From Dryas octopetala (Eukaryota; Streptophyta; Magnoliopsida; Rosales; Rosaceae), in NCBI GenBank assembly GCA_963921425.1, contig OY992838.1, positions 1,922,001 through 1,986,000 of the forward strand: a DNA stretch of 64,000 bases. Direction: 5' to 3'. The translations under genes were made by a program, and so were the position numbers. This document shows, one piece after another, positions 33,668 through 44,115 of the stretch. The stretch's first letter is position 1. The number at the start of each line of letters is the position of its first letter. The notes beneath the pieces are model-generated. The model had not been told where the DNA came from and did not search any database. It saw only the letters and a program-made list of their open reading frames with translations.

Positions 33668-35196
33668 TATTTGGCCCTTCATTAACCGACAAAGCCCATG
33701 TGATCGAGCAAGAGACTAGAGCAGGAGTGAAACTAATTAATTAGTTACACATTTATATATGTACCATATGATGGGCAGCATCTCTAATAGATTTTATTTT
33801 TTGATGAATATGATCTCTAATAATATTTAGATTCACTACTAGTTCTTTATAGATTAATGATTAATGGAAAAGATATATATACGATCTAATTGATTATATC
33901 TTATACCATCTCTCGAAGTAAGTCACTTAACTCCCTTATATATATATAAATTCATTTGTGTGAGTTTGAGCTTTATTAGAGAGGTTATACAAAATTTGAT
34001 CATTTGATCATTTGAGATTTAGATAATAGAAATAGTAGAACCTCTATATTAATTTGTTGTCTCTATCATCACTCATATCACATAGAGTACTATATAAGCT
34101 AACATTATTGATACACATAGACTAGCTAGTACCAAGTTCATGTACAATGGCAATAATATTCTTATTTAATGTTTAGGTGTAAGATTCTTCATTATTTGTT
34201 AGTGAGACTTTTGATTTTTTTATTCCCTTAGGCTTTCCACTAAAAAAAAGTGCTTCATGAATTGTTTTCGGGGACATCTCACATCTATTTCATTTGTACA
34301 TTGTGATCTACCTGTTTTTTTCCTTTTCTCTCATTCTTTGTAATATCTCTCGTCTAAAACTAAAAAAAGCAAGCCTAAAAGCTGATTTTTTAAATAATAT
34401 ATTTGGAAAGTCTCTGTGTAGTTTCGCCTTAGATCTCACTTTCCATTGAGCCGCCACTACTGTGTACATCTTATGTGAATTATAGGAATAGTACATTGCA
34501 TTTGCATGTGGACCACTATAGGGTCAGCAACTCAGAAAGTCATGCCAACATTTCATTTGGAGACAAAACCACGAGGTTTGAAAAGCAATTAATTGGTGCT
34601 AACCTGGAAAGATCATAAGAGACAAGTCCGGCCTTCTCCCTCGATCAATTACATCAACTGTTGTATGCGTATCATGATCGCATACGTGGCTCAATTAATA
34701 AAATAATTTAATTTCTACATTCTGAAGGGCCTATGATTTTACATTATGGACATATTATGGACTATGAGATCAACTTGTGTACATATCACCATTATTAGAC
34801 ATGTAGTCGATCTACATCATGCAGATATAATTTATCTTCAATCACTGGCTCATATCATATAGATGCAGAAAAATATTAGGGTCGGGCATGACATGTTTAA
34901 TTAGTACTATATGTAAACCATTTTTCTAATAAATTGAGATCACATATGGTATTAAAAATATATATAATACCTTTTGTATTATTCATAGGAGTAACATATA
35001 TAATTGCCAACATTGATGAGCATGGAAGATGGGCACAAAACGACAAGGTTTTAACAACTTTAACCGACTACGGTTAAAGTTGAGTAACATATATAATTGC
35101 CAACATCTTGAGAGACTAGTACTTAATTGAGTAATTGACCGACTACGGTTTACTTTTGGTACGTGCTAAACTTCCATACGTACGTATAGCTGGTGA
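33668..35196. other. Duplicated intergenic DNA
   Basis: 33668-34100 resembles 13616-14030, and 34880-35160 resembles 18630-18904. The middle is AT-rich without a gene. Together with the P450 copies these matches outline an old block duplication inside the cluster. Confidence 0.5.
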
Positions 35197-35360
35197 TGGA
35201 GGATGGAGCACGCAGCCATTGATAAAAAACTATGTAATGGATCGAGGATGGAGCACGCAGCCATTGATAAAAAACTATGTAATGGAGGATGGAGCACGCA
35301 GCCATTGATAAAAAAAACTATGTAATGGAGGATGGAGCATGCAGGCATTGATAAAAAAAA
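35197..35360. repeat. Minisatellite, about 41-bp unit, four copies
   Basis: GGATGGAGCACGCAGCCATTGATAAAAAACTATGTAATG repeats four times. The A run varies in length and the last copy reads GCATGCAGGCATTG. The next repeat unit is interrupted by the foldback element at 35364. Confidence 0.85.
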
Positions 35361-35363
35361 CTA

Positions 35364-36618
35364 GAGAGCTGCTATTTGTACACTCTTTTTTTTTTTTTTG
35401 CACACCCCTATAATTTAATTTGTGAATTTACCTAATTAACACAAAATAAAAAGACATTAAAGAACAATCCTTACACACCTATCAACTTAGAAAAAAAAAA
35501 AAAAAAACACACACACACCACCTCTACCCGACCCACAGCTTCCTGCCTCCCCCTCCCTCACCGGACCACCTCCATCCCTCCCCATGTTTCACCGGACCCA
35601 CCCAGTCCTTCCCCCATCACCGGACCACTTCCCTCCCTCCCCCTCCATCTCTCTCCTCCCCGCATGCAGCACCACCCTTATCTTTCTCTCTCTCTCTCTC
35701 TCTCTCTCTCCTCCCCGGCATGCAGCACCACCCTCCTCCCCGCAGGCAGCACAACCTTCATCCCTCTCTCTCCTCCCCGCATGCAGGACCACGTCCCTCC
35801 CTCCCCCTGTTTCAACCGACCCACCCACCCACCCACCCAGCCCCTCACCCGACCACCTCTTTCCCTCCCGCACCCTTCCCGCACCACCCTCCTCTCTCTC
35901 TCTCTCCTCCCCCGCAGCACCACCTCCCCGTCATAGGCCATTCGGCACTGGTCGGCCGAAACGATTAGTTTCGTTCGACAGACAGCCACCGAACAACTAG
36001 GAAACGTTCGACGAATGACTGCCGAACCGAAACTAACTGTTTCGGCCGACCAGTGCCGAAGGCCTATGACGGGGAGGTGGTGCTGCGGGGGAGGAGAGAG
36101 AGAGAGAGAGACGAGGGTGGTGCAGGAGGGAAGGAGGTGGTCGGGTGAGGGGCTGGGTAGGTGGGTCAGTTGAAACAGAAGGAGGGAGGGACGTGGTGCT
36201 GCATGCGGGGAGGAGAGAGAGGGATGAGGGTCGTGCTGCCTGCGGGGAGGAGAGAGAGGGAGGAGGGTGGTGCTGCATGCCGGGGAGGAGAGAGAGGGAG
36301 GATGGTGGTGTTGCATGCCGGGGAAGAGAGAGAGGGAGAGGGAGGGAGAGCGGTGGTCCGGTGAGGAGGGATGAGGTGCTTTTATTTTGGGAGGGAGCTG
36401 GGTGGGTTGGTGAAGGGGTGTGTTTTTTTTTTTTTTTTTCCTGAGTTGATGGGGTGTGTTGGATAATGAGTTTTGGTGAGAAATTTTGTGAAAATGGATA
36501 AAATAGGAATATTATGGTAATTGGGAGGGGTCTGTGTATAAGAAAATTTAATTATCGGAGGGGTGTGAGGGTGTGAAATGAGAAAAAGTGAGAAAATTGT
36601 GTACAAATAACAGCACTC
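35364..36618. mobile_element. Long-armed foldback element (1,255 bp)
   Basis: Flanked by AAAAACTA at 35356-35363 and 36619-36626, an 8-bp target duplication. The ends match as inverted repeats: GAGAGCTGCTATTTGTACAC and, from the right, GAGTGCTGTTATTTGTACAC. Much of the element is one giant hairpin. GGCCATTCGGCACTGGTCGG near 35935 is mirrored by CCGACCAGTGCCGAAGGCC near 36035, and the CT-rich left arm (35520-35930) is mirrored by the GA-rich right arm (36065-36430). The proline-rich open frames it contains are compositional. Non-autonomous; the superfamily is uncertain (8-bp duplication suggests hAT, end layout also fits Mutator-like). Confidence 0.8.
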
Positions 36619-36626
36619 AAAAACTA

Positions 36627-37620
36627 TGTATTTAATTTGTCTGCTAGCTAATTTTACTTTTACCAGACTGAAGACTAGTAATGCATGCTGTACCAAGAAT
36701 ATTCAAACTTGAAGGCTGGTCAGTCACGGTCTAATATTATTTGACAATATATGGCAAGTTTATTTCCAAGCTTACTGAATCCGGCCACTAATGACATTCA
36801 ATGTACTTATGTCGCAGAGCTGGACCATTTGGGTAAGATAGAATAATTATCCTCGTGTCAAACATCGATCCCTATATATATATATGCATCTCACAGATAA
36901 ATGGGAAGGATTTAATTAATTAGTTAGGATAATATTGGATCCTTTCCTTGTCAAATTTATGTTGATCTGCACTCAATTATTCATGAGAAGATTAAATAAA
37001 TTTGTATCAATTACTATTTTGATCCCTGATGTTGGCTAAAAGTGGAGCTCAATAGTCAAAAGTGTGAGATTTATTAAATATGTATAAGTGAATCTCACTA
37101 TAAAAGTGGAATTCAATAGTCAAAAGTGGGAGATTTATTAAATATGTATAAGTGAATCTCACAATGTACAAGTGGGCTCGATCATCATGTGTGTTTAATA
37201 TAGTTTGCGGTGCAGTATTAATGACTTTAGATGGAGAAAAGTTATTATATGATTATATCTAGCTGTTTCCCTTTAATATTTTGTGAAATCATTTGTACAA
37301 GTGAGCTCATTGTGTTTTTATTAGTGCCATCCGGATAATGATAATATTTAAAAGTGAGGATATCATTTTTCTTTTTAATCTGGAGAAAAGAATTTGAGTT
37401 TAAAATATTTCTAATATTGTAGTGAGGAATACTACTAAATCAATAATTAATTAGTGTTAAAATATAATTTTAATGTTTGCAAGTGAGAAATTTATAGAGA
37501 TTGCCATTATAATTAAGAAATACACACGTATACATTCAATGATTACATGTTATTTCACATTAATCCTAGCTTATTCATATAGTAGAGTTGAGCATTAAAT
37601 TCACATTAATCTTAATCAAC
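36627..37620. other. 3' flank of the CYP82D-like gene H
   Basis: AT-rich. A sequence at about 37040-37100 recurs at about 37101-37160 (GTGGAATTCAATAGTCAAAAGTG..AGATTTATTAAATATGTATAAGTG). Parts (37250-37590) are duplicated at 23085-24350. No gene was seen. Confidence 0.5.
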
Positions 37621-39312
37621 TCATTCATAAAGATTCGGAGACAAGCGTGGTTTGACGATGACTTGAAGCGGTGTGCATTTTACGTTTGTAAGTCCAAAGC
37701 TTCCTGTCATATCAACTGGTGCATTTCCTGGAGATGTGATCTCAAACCCATGCAGAAGACTAGCCAGGGTTAAAAGCGTCATTTGAAGCCCAAAAGTTAT
37801 TCCGGGGCATGCTCTTCTACCACTACCAAAGGGCATGAGCTCAAAATGCTGACCCTTAACATCAGTGTCCTTATGGGTGGTCAGAAATCTCTCAGGTTTG
37901 AATTCCATCGAGTCGGCCCAAACCCGTGGGTCGGTTTGGATCTTCAACAGGTTCACTAATAGCCAAGTGCCTTTCGGGACATGGTACCCTCCTACAGTGC
38001 AGTCCTCTGTGAATTCTCTTTGGCCCGAAAGTGGTCCAGCTGGGCATAAACGCATTGCTTCTTTAACTGTGGCTTGCAGGTAAACCAGGTTGTTGATATC
38101 TGATTCATTCACTAGTCTTGCTTTGCCAACATGCTTGTCTAGTTCTTCATGGACTTTCTTTAAAGCTTGAGGGTTGTTCAACAACAGTGAGAGTGCCCAC
38201 GTCAGGGTCACCATAGTTGTGTCACTCCCTCCAGCAATCAAACTCTGCAAAATGTTAAATGATACAATAGTATTTCATTTATTCAAATTTAAATTCAAGG
38301 ATCCTAGCATTATACGTACCAAACATGTTGCTTTGTTGACGGTATCCGCATCGAAGCCTGCAACATCAGCTCCATTAAGAACTGACAGCATGACATCCAT
38401 GAAATCTTGCTCACCTTTAGCCTCATGACCCAGCTTGGCTCTTCTCTTCTTGTGTTCGTCCAACCAGTCCACAACTATACTGTCCAGTTCTTTTGCAGTT
38501 TTCTTCATAGCCTTCTGAACCCCACCCAAATCCAACCATCTAAGCCATGGAACAGCATCTCCCAACACAAACTGTCCCACCAAATGAAAAAACTCCCTCA
38601 TGGCCTTTTGGCACCGTCGTTCCTCTTTCTCCTCATCACTCAAATTAGTACCACCAGCATTAGCAACAACATTATTAAAGTACCTTTTTCCGGAAACCAT
38701 CCTAAAAATCACGTTTAGACTCAAATCGCTGAACCACTGCTTCATCTCCACCGAAAATTGACCCGACCCATCTTTTCTTTTGACCCATTGCTTGTACAGC
38801 TCTTTCAAACTCATCTCTACTTCAGATACTCGAACATGTTTGAGTAGCTCCAGCCTGCGGTTTGAGAGAAGCTCGAGGGCAATAATTTTGCGCATTTCAC
38901 GCCAGAAAGGACCGTAGGGACTAAACCCAAACATGGCGTAGTTGTAACCCAAAAGTTTGGCGCCAATAGTAGCGGGGCGGGAGGAGACAACTGAGTCATT
39001 GGTGGTGAAGCAGTCCTTGGCGGCCTCCCAAGAGTTGACCACCAGAGCAGAGTGGACGCCGATATTGATGGTGAACACTGGTCCGTACTTGTCAGCCAAG
39101 GCTCCCAAGGTTATATGGGGAAGCTGGGTCGGGTCGGATCCTCCGAATAGGTGGAGATGGCCTATTAGAGGCCATCCACCTGGGAGTTTAGGTGGTTTGG
39201 GACCCTTATTGGCTGCAGCTGATTTGGACCTCCTTATGGTGAAGTAGGAAAACACAAGTATGGCAAAGAGTCCTGCTATGGCAGTGTTTAGGTGTGGGAG
39301 AGGGAAATCCAT
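37621..39312 (-). CDS. Cytochrome P450, CYP82D-like (intact gene H)
   Basis: Exons 39312-38320 (331 codons) and 38244-37621 (207 residues plus stop) give 538 aa. The 75-bp intron has donor GTACGT and acceptor TTGCAG, phase 0. Visible are the N-terminal anchor (about residues 8-26), proline-rich [32 protein letters not shown] in the I helix, KEAMRLCP (the ExxR keeps E and R), PERF and [10 protein letters not shown]. The ETLR of the other members is EAMR here. Related members of the subfamily act on flavones or terpenoids, but the substrate cannot be inferred. A TATATATA box lies about 65 bp upstream of the ATG. Its 3' flank was copied to 24212-24440. Confidence 0.93.
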
Positions 39313-40266
39313 TGTACTACTATCTTTGGCTTATTTGGCTAGCTAGTTTCAAAGCTTCGATCTTATTAAGTGAGTATATATAGACTGTATATATTGTATT
39401 ATATCTGTCAGTGGATGATTTAATATTTCTTCATAAGTTTGACCCAGAATAGTAATGCGTAGCCTAAGAAGCGATTGTCATTCTGGTTATAAAACCAAAA
39501 AGTTCAGCAAAAAAGAATTATTTATACCACAATTGAAAACTATGGTATAGCTAACATTACTTCATAAAATTTGAGCTAGAGTTCAAATTAATTTGAAGAT
39601 AATTTTTTGACCTTTGGATTTTCTCAAAGGTTGCTTCGAAAAAGATATATACCTAGCTAAATCCTATATATTTAATCTTATCCGATACTATATGCTTTTT
39701 TATTTCTGTACAAGATAATGTCTATCTTTTTATTTCTACATACTTTTTCTTATGGTTCATTAACATTCAGCACTAAAAGTCTCTAAAGAGGGGAAAGAAC
39801 AAAACAGAAGAAGTCGAAAACTAGCATCTTAAGAATCTTTGCTTTGAAAATTCATAATTATCATGGAGGCTACTGGCCGCCTTAAGGTTAGTCTTATATA
39901 TCATGATACTTCGATATTAATTCTTCATTGTACCTTGTCTAAACATATATATATGGGCCTACTATGTAGAATGGGCTCATATGAGTTGTACAATGGACCC
40001 ATTAATATTTCATTCTTTTTCAATGCAATTATTATTACATTTGAAAAAATTTCATAGAAGCCACAAGGCAAGCAAGACAACAAATAAAAGGCTATATATA
40101 AACCTCCTTTATGAACAACATTCCATCTTCCGTTATTCAAATGCGCTTCAACGAAAATAAAAATTTTATATTGCATTTTATGTGTCTAACACTATTATTA
40201 ATCACATAACTTAGTACGTATGGATAGAAAAACACAATAAATGTATATATCTGATTCATAAAAATT
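39313..40266. other. Intergenic region between genes H and I
   Basis: Contains the promoter of gene H at its left and the 3' flank of gene I at its right. A short remnant with TACCACA and TGGTATAGCTAACATT (about 39525-39565) recalls the ends of the 202-bp MITE family. Nothing else was recognised. Confidence 0.4.
39375..39382 (-). promoter_or_regulatory. TATA box of gene H
   Basis: TATATATA about 65 bp upstream of the start codon at 39312, the only strong TATA match nearby. Confidence 0.6.
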
Positions 40267-41942
40267 TTACTCCAAATAAAGTATACTAGGGAGGCGTGGG
40301 GTGAGGAGGACTTGTAATGGAGTTGCTTTGGGAATGGTTAAACCCGGACTCTCGGTAATGTCCACAGGCTGGCCCAATGGGCTTTCAAACCGAAAGGAAT
40401 GAAGCAGACGAGCAAGCGTGAGGTGAAGCACTTGAAGTGCAAACGACACACCAGGACAAGACCGTCTCCCAGACCCAAAAGGAATCATTTCAAATTGTTG
40501 GCCTCGAACATCAACATTCGAATGGCTGGTCAGGAACCTCTCTGGTTCAAAAGCAGATGGGTTGGTCCAGACCCTTGGATCCCTCTGAATCTTCCACACA
40601 TTTACCACCAATCTGGTACCTGCTGGGACATGGTAGCCACCTACAGTGCAATCTTCCAAAGCTTCCCGTGGTCCTAATAGGGGTCCAGCTGGGTACAGAC
40701 GAAGAGTCTCCTTGATAATGGCTTGAAGATATACTAAGTTTTTAATGTCTGATTCATCAACTTGCCTGTCTGTGCCCACATGGAGGTCTAACTCTTCTTG
40801 TGCCTTCTTCAACACATGGCCATTGTTGAGCAGTAATGAGATTGCCCATGTTAGAGTGCCTGCTGTGGTGTCACTCCCACCCAGTATAACCGCCTGCTTT
40901 CAAAATTATTTGGTTAGTAAATTTAGCGAGTCTAGAAATAGTGATGAATTAATTATTATATCATATTTCAAAATACCAGACAGGTGGACTTGATGCTGGT
41001 ATCTGAAGTGTAGTCAAAATTTGAGAGGTCTCCTTTCTCCTGAAGAGACAACATGACATCAATGAAGTCCTCGTCGCCTGCTTCGGTCTTGACTTCACCA
41101 GAAATTCTCTTCTGGCGATGCTCCTCCAGCCAGCCTCCAAGTATGGCATCCAAGTCATTGGCAGTCTTCTTCATTGCCCTCTCGTGCCCCTGCAAATCCA
41201 ACCACCATAAAAACGGAATGGCATCTGAAACCACAAAAATGCCAATCAGATGAAAGAACTGACTGATCGCTTTCTGGCACCGCCTTCCCTCGCCCTCATC
41301 ACAAGCAGCTGAGGCACCAAAACAGCGTTTTCCCGCCACCATCCTGACCACCACATTCAGTGTCAACTCCTCGAACCAACGATTCATTTCAACAAGCAGA
41401 GGACTACGCGACCCATTTTGGACCCATAAACTGTAAAGTTCCTTTACACCCATGTCAATCTCAGAAGTCCTGACATGTTTGAGCATCTCCAGCCGTCGAT
41501 TTGAGAGAAGTTCAAGGGTGGCGATCTTCCTCATCTCGCGCCAAAAGGGGCTGTAAGGCGCGAAGCCAAACACAGCGTAGTTGTAGCCCATGTGCTTGGC
41601 AGCCACTGTGGTGGGACGTGAAGCAAGTGCCTTGTCGTTTACGGTGAAGCAGTCCTTTGCCACTTCCCAACTGCTCACCACAAAAGCTCGGCGACTGCCA
41701 AGTCTGATGTTGAAAGTTGAACCATATTTGTCAGCCATTGCACCGAGCGTTCGGTAAAGGAGCTGGTCTCGGCCGCCCAGAAGGTGGAGGTGGCCTATAA
41801 TTGGCCATCCACCAGCAGGTTCAGGAGCCTCTACTCTACACTTGGAAGCTACAGCCGCATTGGTCTTTCGAAGCAATGCACGAATGAGAAAAAATATAGA
41901 AACAAACAGAGCAATCACAGTCAATTTCAAAGAAAGATCCAT
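40267..41942 (-). CDS. Cytochrome P450, CYP82C4-like (intact gene I)
   Basis: Exons 41942-40977 (322 codons) and 40893-40267 (208 residues plus stop) give 530 aa. The 83-bp intron has a GTATTT donor and a GCAG acceptor, phase 0. Much of the protein reads like Arabidopsis CYP82C4: GHLHLLGGRDQLLYRTLG, KDCFTVNDKALASRP, KHMGYNYAVFGFAPYS, SIKSTCL and LGGSDTTAGTLTW. The CYP82C exon-2 block AGPLLGPREALEDCTV is also kept, and the haem loop is FGSGRRSCPG. Arabidopsis CYP82C enzymes hydroxylate coumarin-type phenolics (CYP82C4 converts fraxetin to sideretin under iron deficiency; CYP82C2 and CYP82C4 5-hydroxylate xanthotoxin in vitro). A similar activity is plausible but not shown. It is the right-most member of the cluster. 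Confidence 0.92.
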
Positions 41943-44115
41943 GATTTGACAAAACTAGTATGATAATTATATCACAAGGAATGAATTATCCAAACCCAGT
42001 TAATTTATAAGTCAAATAAGTCAGTAGTTTAGGCGGCATGAAGCATACCATGTGTTATACCAACTCCAAAAGGCAAGGGGGTTGTCTTGCCACCAACCTA
42101 CTTTAATTCTTCGATCTGTAGTTGGTGGAAAATCACCTGCCTGCACCTTTGGGCTTAATTTGTGTACCTTAGTAGTCACATGGCTGGTGACTATCTAGGT
42201 CCTGTCACAGTGGCCCAAATTTCACCCAATCCAGACTGAGGATAAAAGGCTACTGCCCAAAATGGGTTCAAGTTCATCATGTGTCTCAGCTCTCACTCTC
42301 TCAGTGTCTGCACAAATTAAACAAAACAGGACTTGTTTGTTTTGTTTAGCTAGCAGCGCGCATAAACCAACTTGTTGGATAGAGTACTAAATTACTAAAT
42401 TTAAGAAATTATGTTTGACAATGGATATAGATTAATTGATGAATCTAGTGTATTTTAAGGGTTGTTTAGGTGATTTGTCCAAGCAAGAATCATGCCAATC
42501 TGTCCCTTTCAAAGATTTTGAAATAAACATACTGCATGCAATATCTATCCATCAAATTGTTGTCAATTATGAATGATGGCAATGTATATGGTGTCATTGA
42601 GAAATACTGCTTTCAATTTCCCTGTACCCAATTACTTTTGGGCTGGATAAAAGTGGGAAAACAATTTCATGATTATGAAAAAAAGAAAAAAAAGCAAATC
42701 TGAAATGAATATGAAAAATCTGAAAGTGACAAGCAAATCCAAATATCATATTGGACAACCATAAAGCTCCAGAGAATTAAAGGTAGCTAGTGAAGAAAAT
42801 GCAATGATGAAGATTGTGAATAATACTCAATACCTAAATTCAATAATGGTCTGCGCTCTGTGTTGGTACGTGCTTACTCCAGAATCATCTCTATCTCTGA
42901 TTCTCTGTCTCTATCTTTCTGTCCCAATACACATAGAGTAGAAGACAACCAGCAATCATGAACACAACCGCAATATTCAATTTCCTATTGGCTAACTTAA
43001 ACTGCGATTATTACTACCAGGAAAAATAAAATAAAGAAAAAAAAAAAAAAAACTCCGTGGGCTGAATAATTGACGCGTGAGGCCCAATCTCCGTATATGC
43101 AAACCCAGGCCCAATCCTAGAAATTTTTATTCCCGAAACAGCCCTTCTGTTTTAGTTGTTTACATGAGATGGAGATGGAATCATTAATCCCGGCCAGTGA
43201 CATGAATCGAAATCTTTATCTAACAAATAATAACCAAAGTAACAGAACGGTGTTAGTGTATTTGAGTATTTCTCTTGCATGATAGCAAAAAAAGATTTAT
43301 TGAATAAAACCCAGTAAGGCAATAAGTCAATGAAAATGTTTAGCACATATATGGCATGGGCAAGGAAATATACAACAGTCCACTCTATCGCCAACTTTAC
43401 ACTCAATATTCATCATTTGAATATGGATATGACTACGTAAGATCTAATTTAATTTCATATAACTGTCAATGCTAGCTGAAAAAGGAAAATCGATTATGAA
43501 GCATATATAGTGAAGTATTAATTTGTAAGAAGGGATTAGGGAATAAGAAAAAGGTCTAGCTTGAACCATAAATTGTTAATTTCGATCAGATTCATGATCT
43601 TTGATTGACCTAAATAGTCACAGAACCTATTTCATACTTTCACTTCATGACCCAGATCGACCCACCTATGGACCAGCTTGTCGATCCATTAGTTATCAGG
43701 GTCCTCTATATTTGGTCTGCAATTAACCAAGTACCGTACAAGAAATATATGTCTATATATGCATGAAATAATTTAGTGGAAGTCCCTTTTCCTTTTGATA
43801 AATCCATGCCATTAATACAATATATCTGTTAGAAATATTGGGCTGCCAGTCCCAGCAAAAGTTCCATGTAAATAACAGGGTAATTATAGGTACCATGCAT
43901 TGCCCTCCCCTAATTTTGTGGTCAAATATATAAAAGGACAAAATTCGAAGAAACATGGAATCAACAAATAACAATTACATGCATGGTGTGATCGATATGG
44001 ATGAGCCTAAATTAAGGGAGGAAAAGATATTTTAATTAATTTTAAGTAGTAGAACTGTTTAATTAACACTATGGAAGGTAGGTAGGTAAGGGAGCTATAT
44101 ATAGCTAGCTAGGGG
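41943..44115. other. Intergenic region between the P450 cluster and KANADI
   Basis: Upstream DNA of gene I, then AT-rich sequence. A short CT-rich stretch is at about 42289-42302 and an A-rich stretch at about 43035-43052. No open frame or repeat worth naming was seen. Confidence 0.4.

Noticed and set aside
35197..35360. CRISPR-like regular repeats
   Set aside because: Direct head-to-tail minisatellite with no unique spacers, in a plant genome.
35584..36444. Several overlapping Pro/Ser-rich and Gly/Arg-rich open frames
   Set aside because: They are products of CT- and GA-rich hairpin arms, open on both strands at once, not genes.
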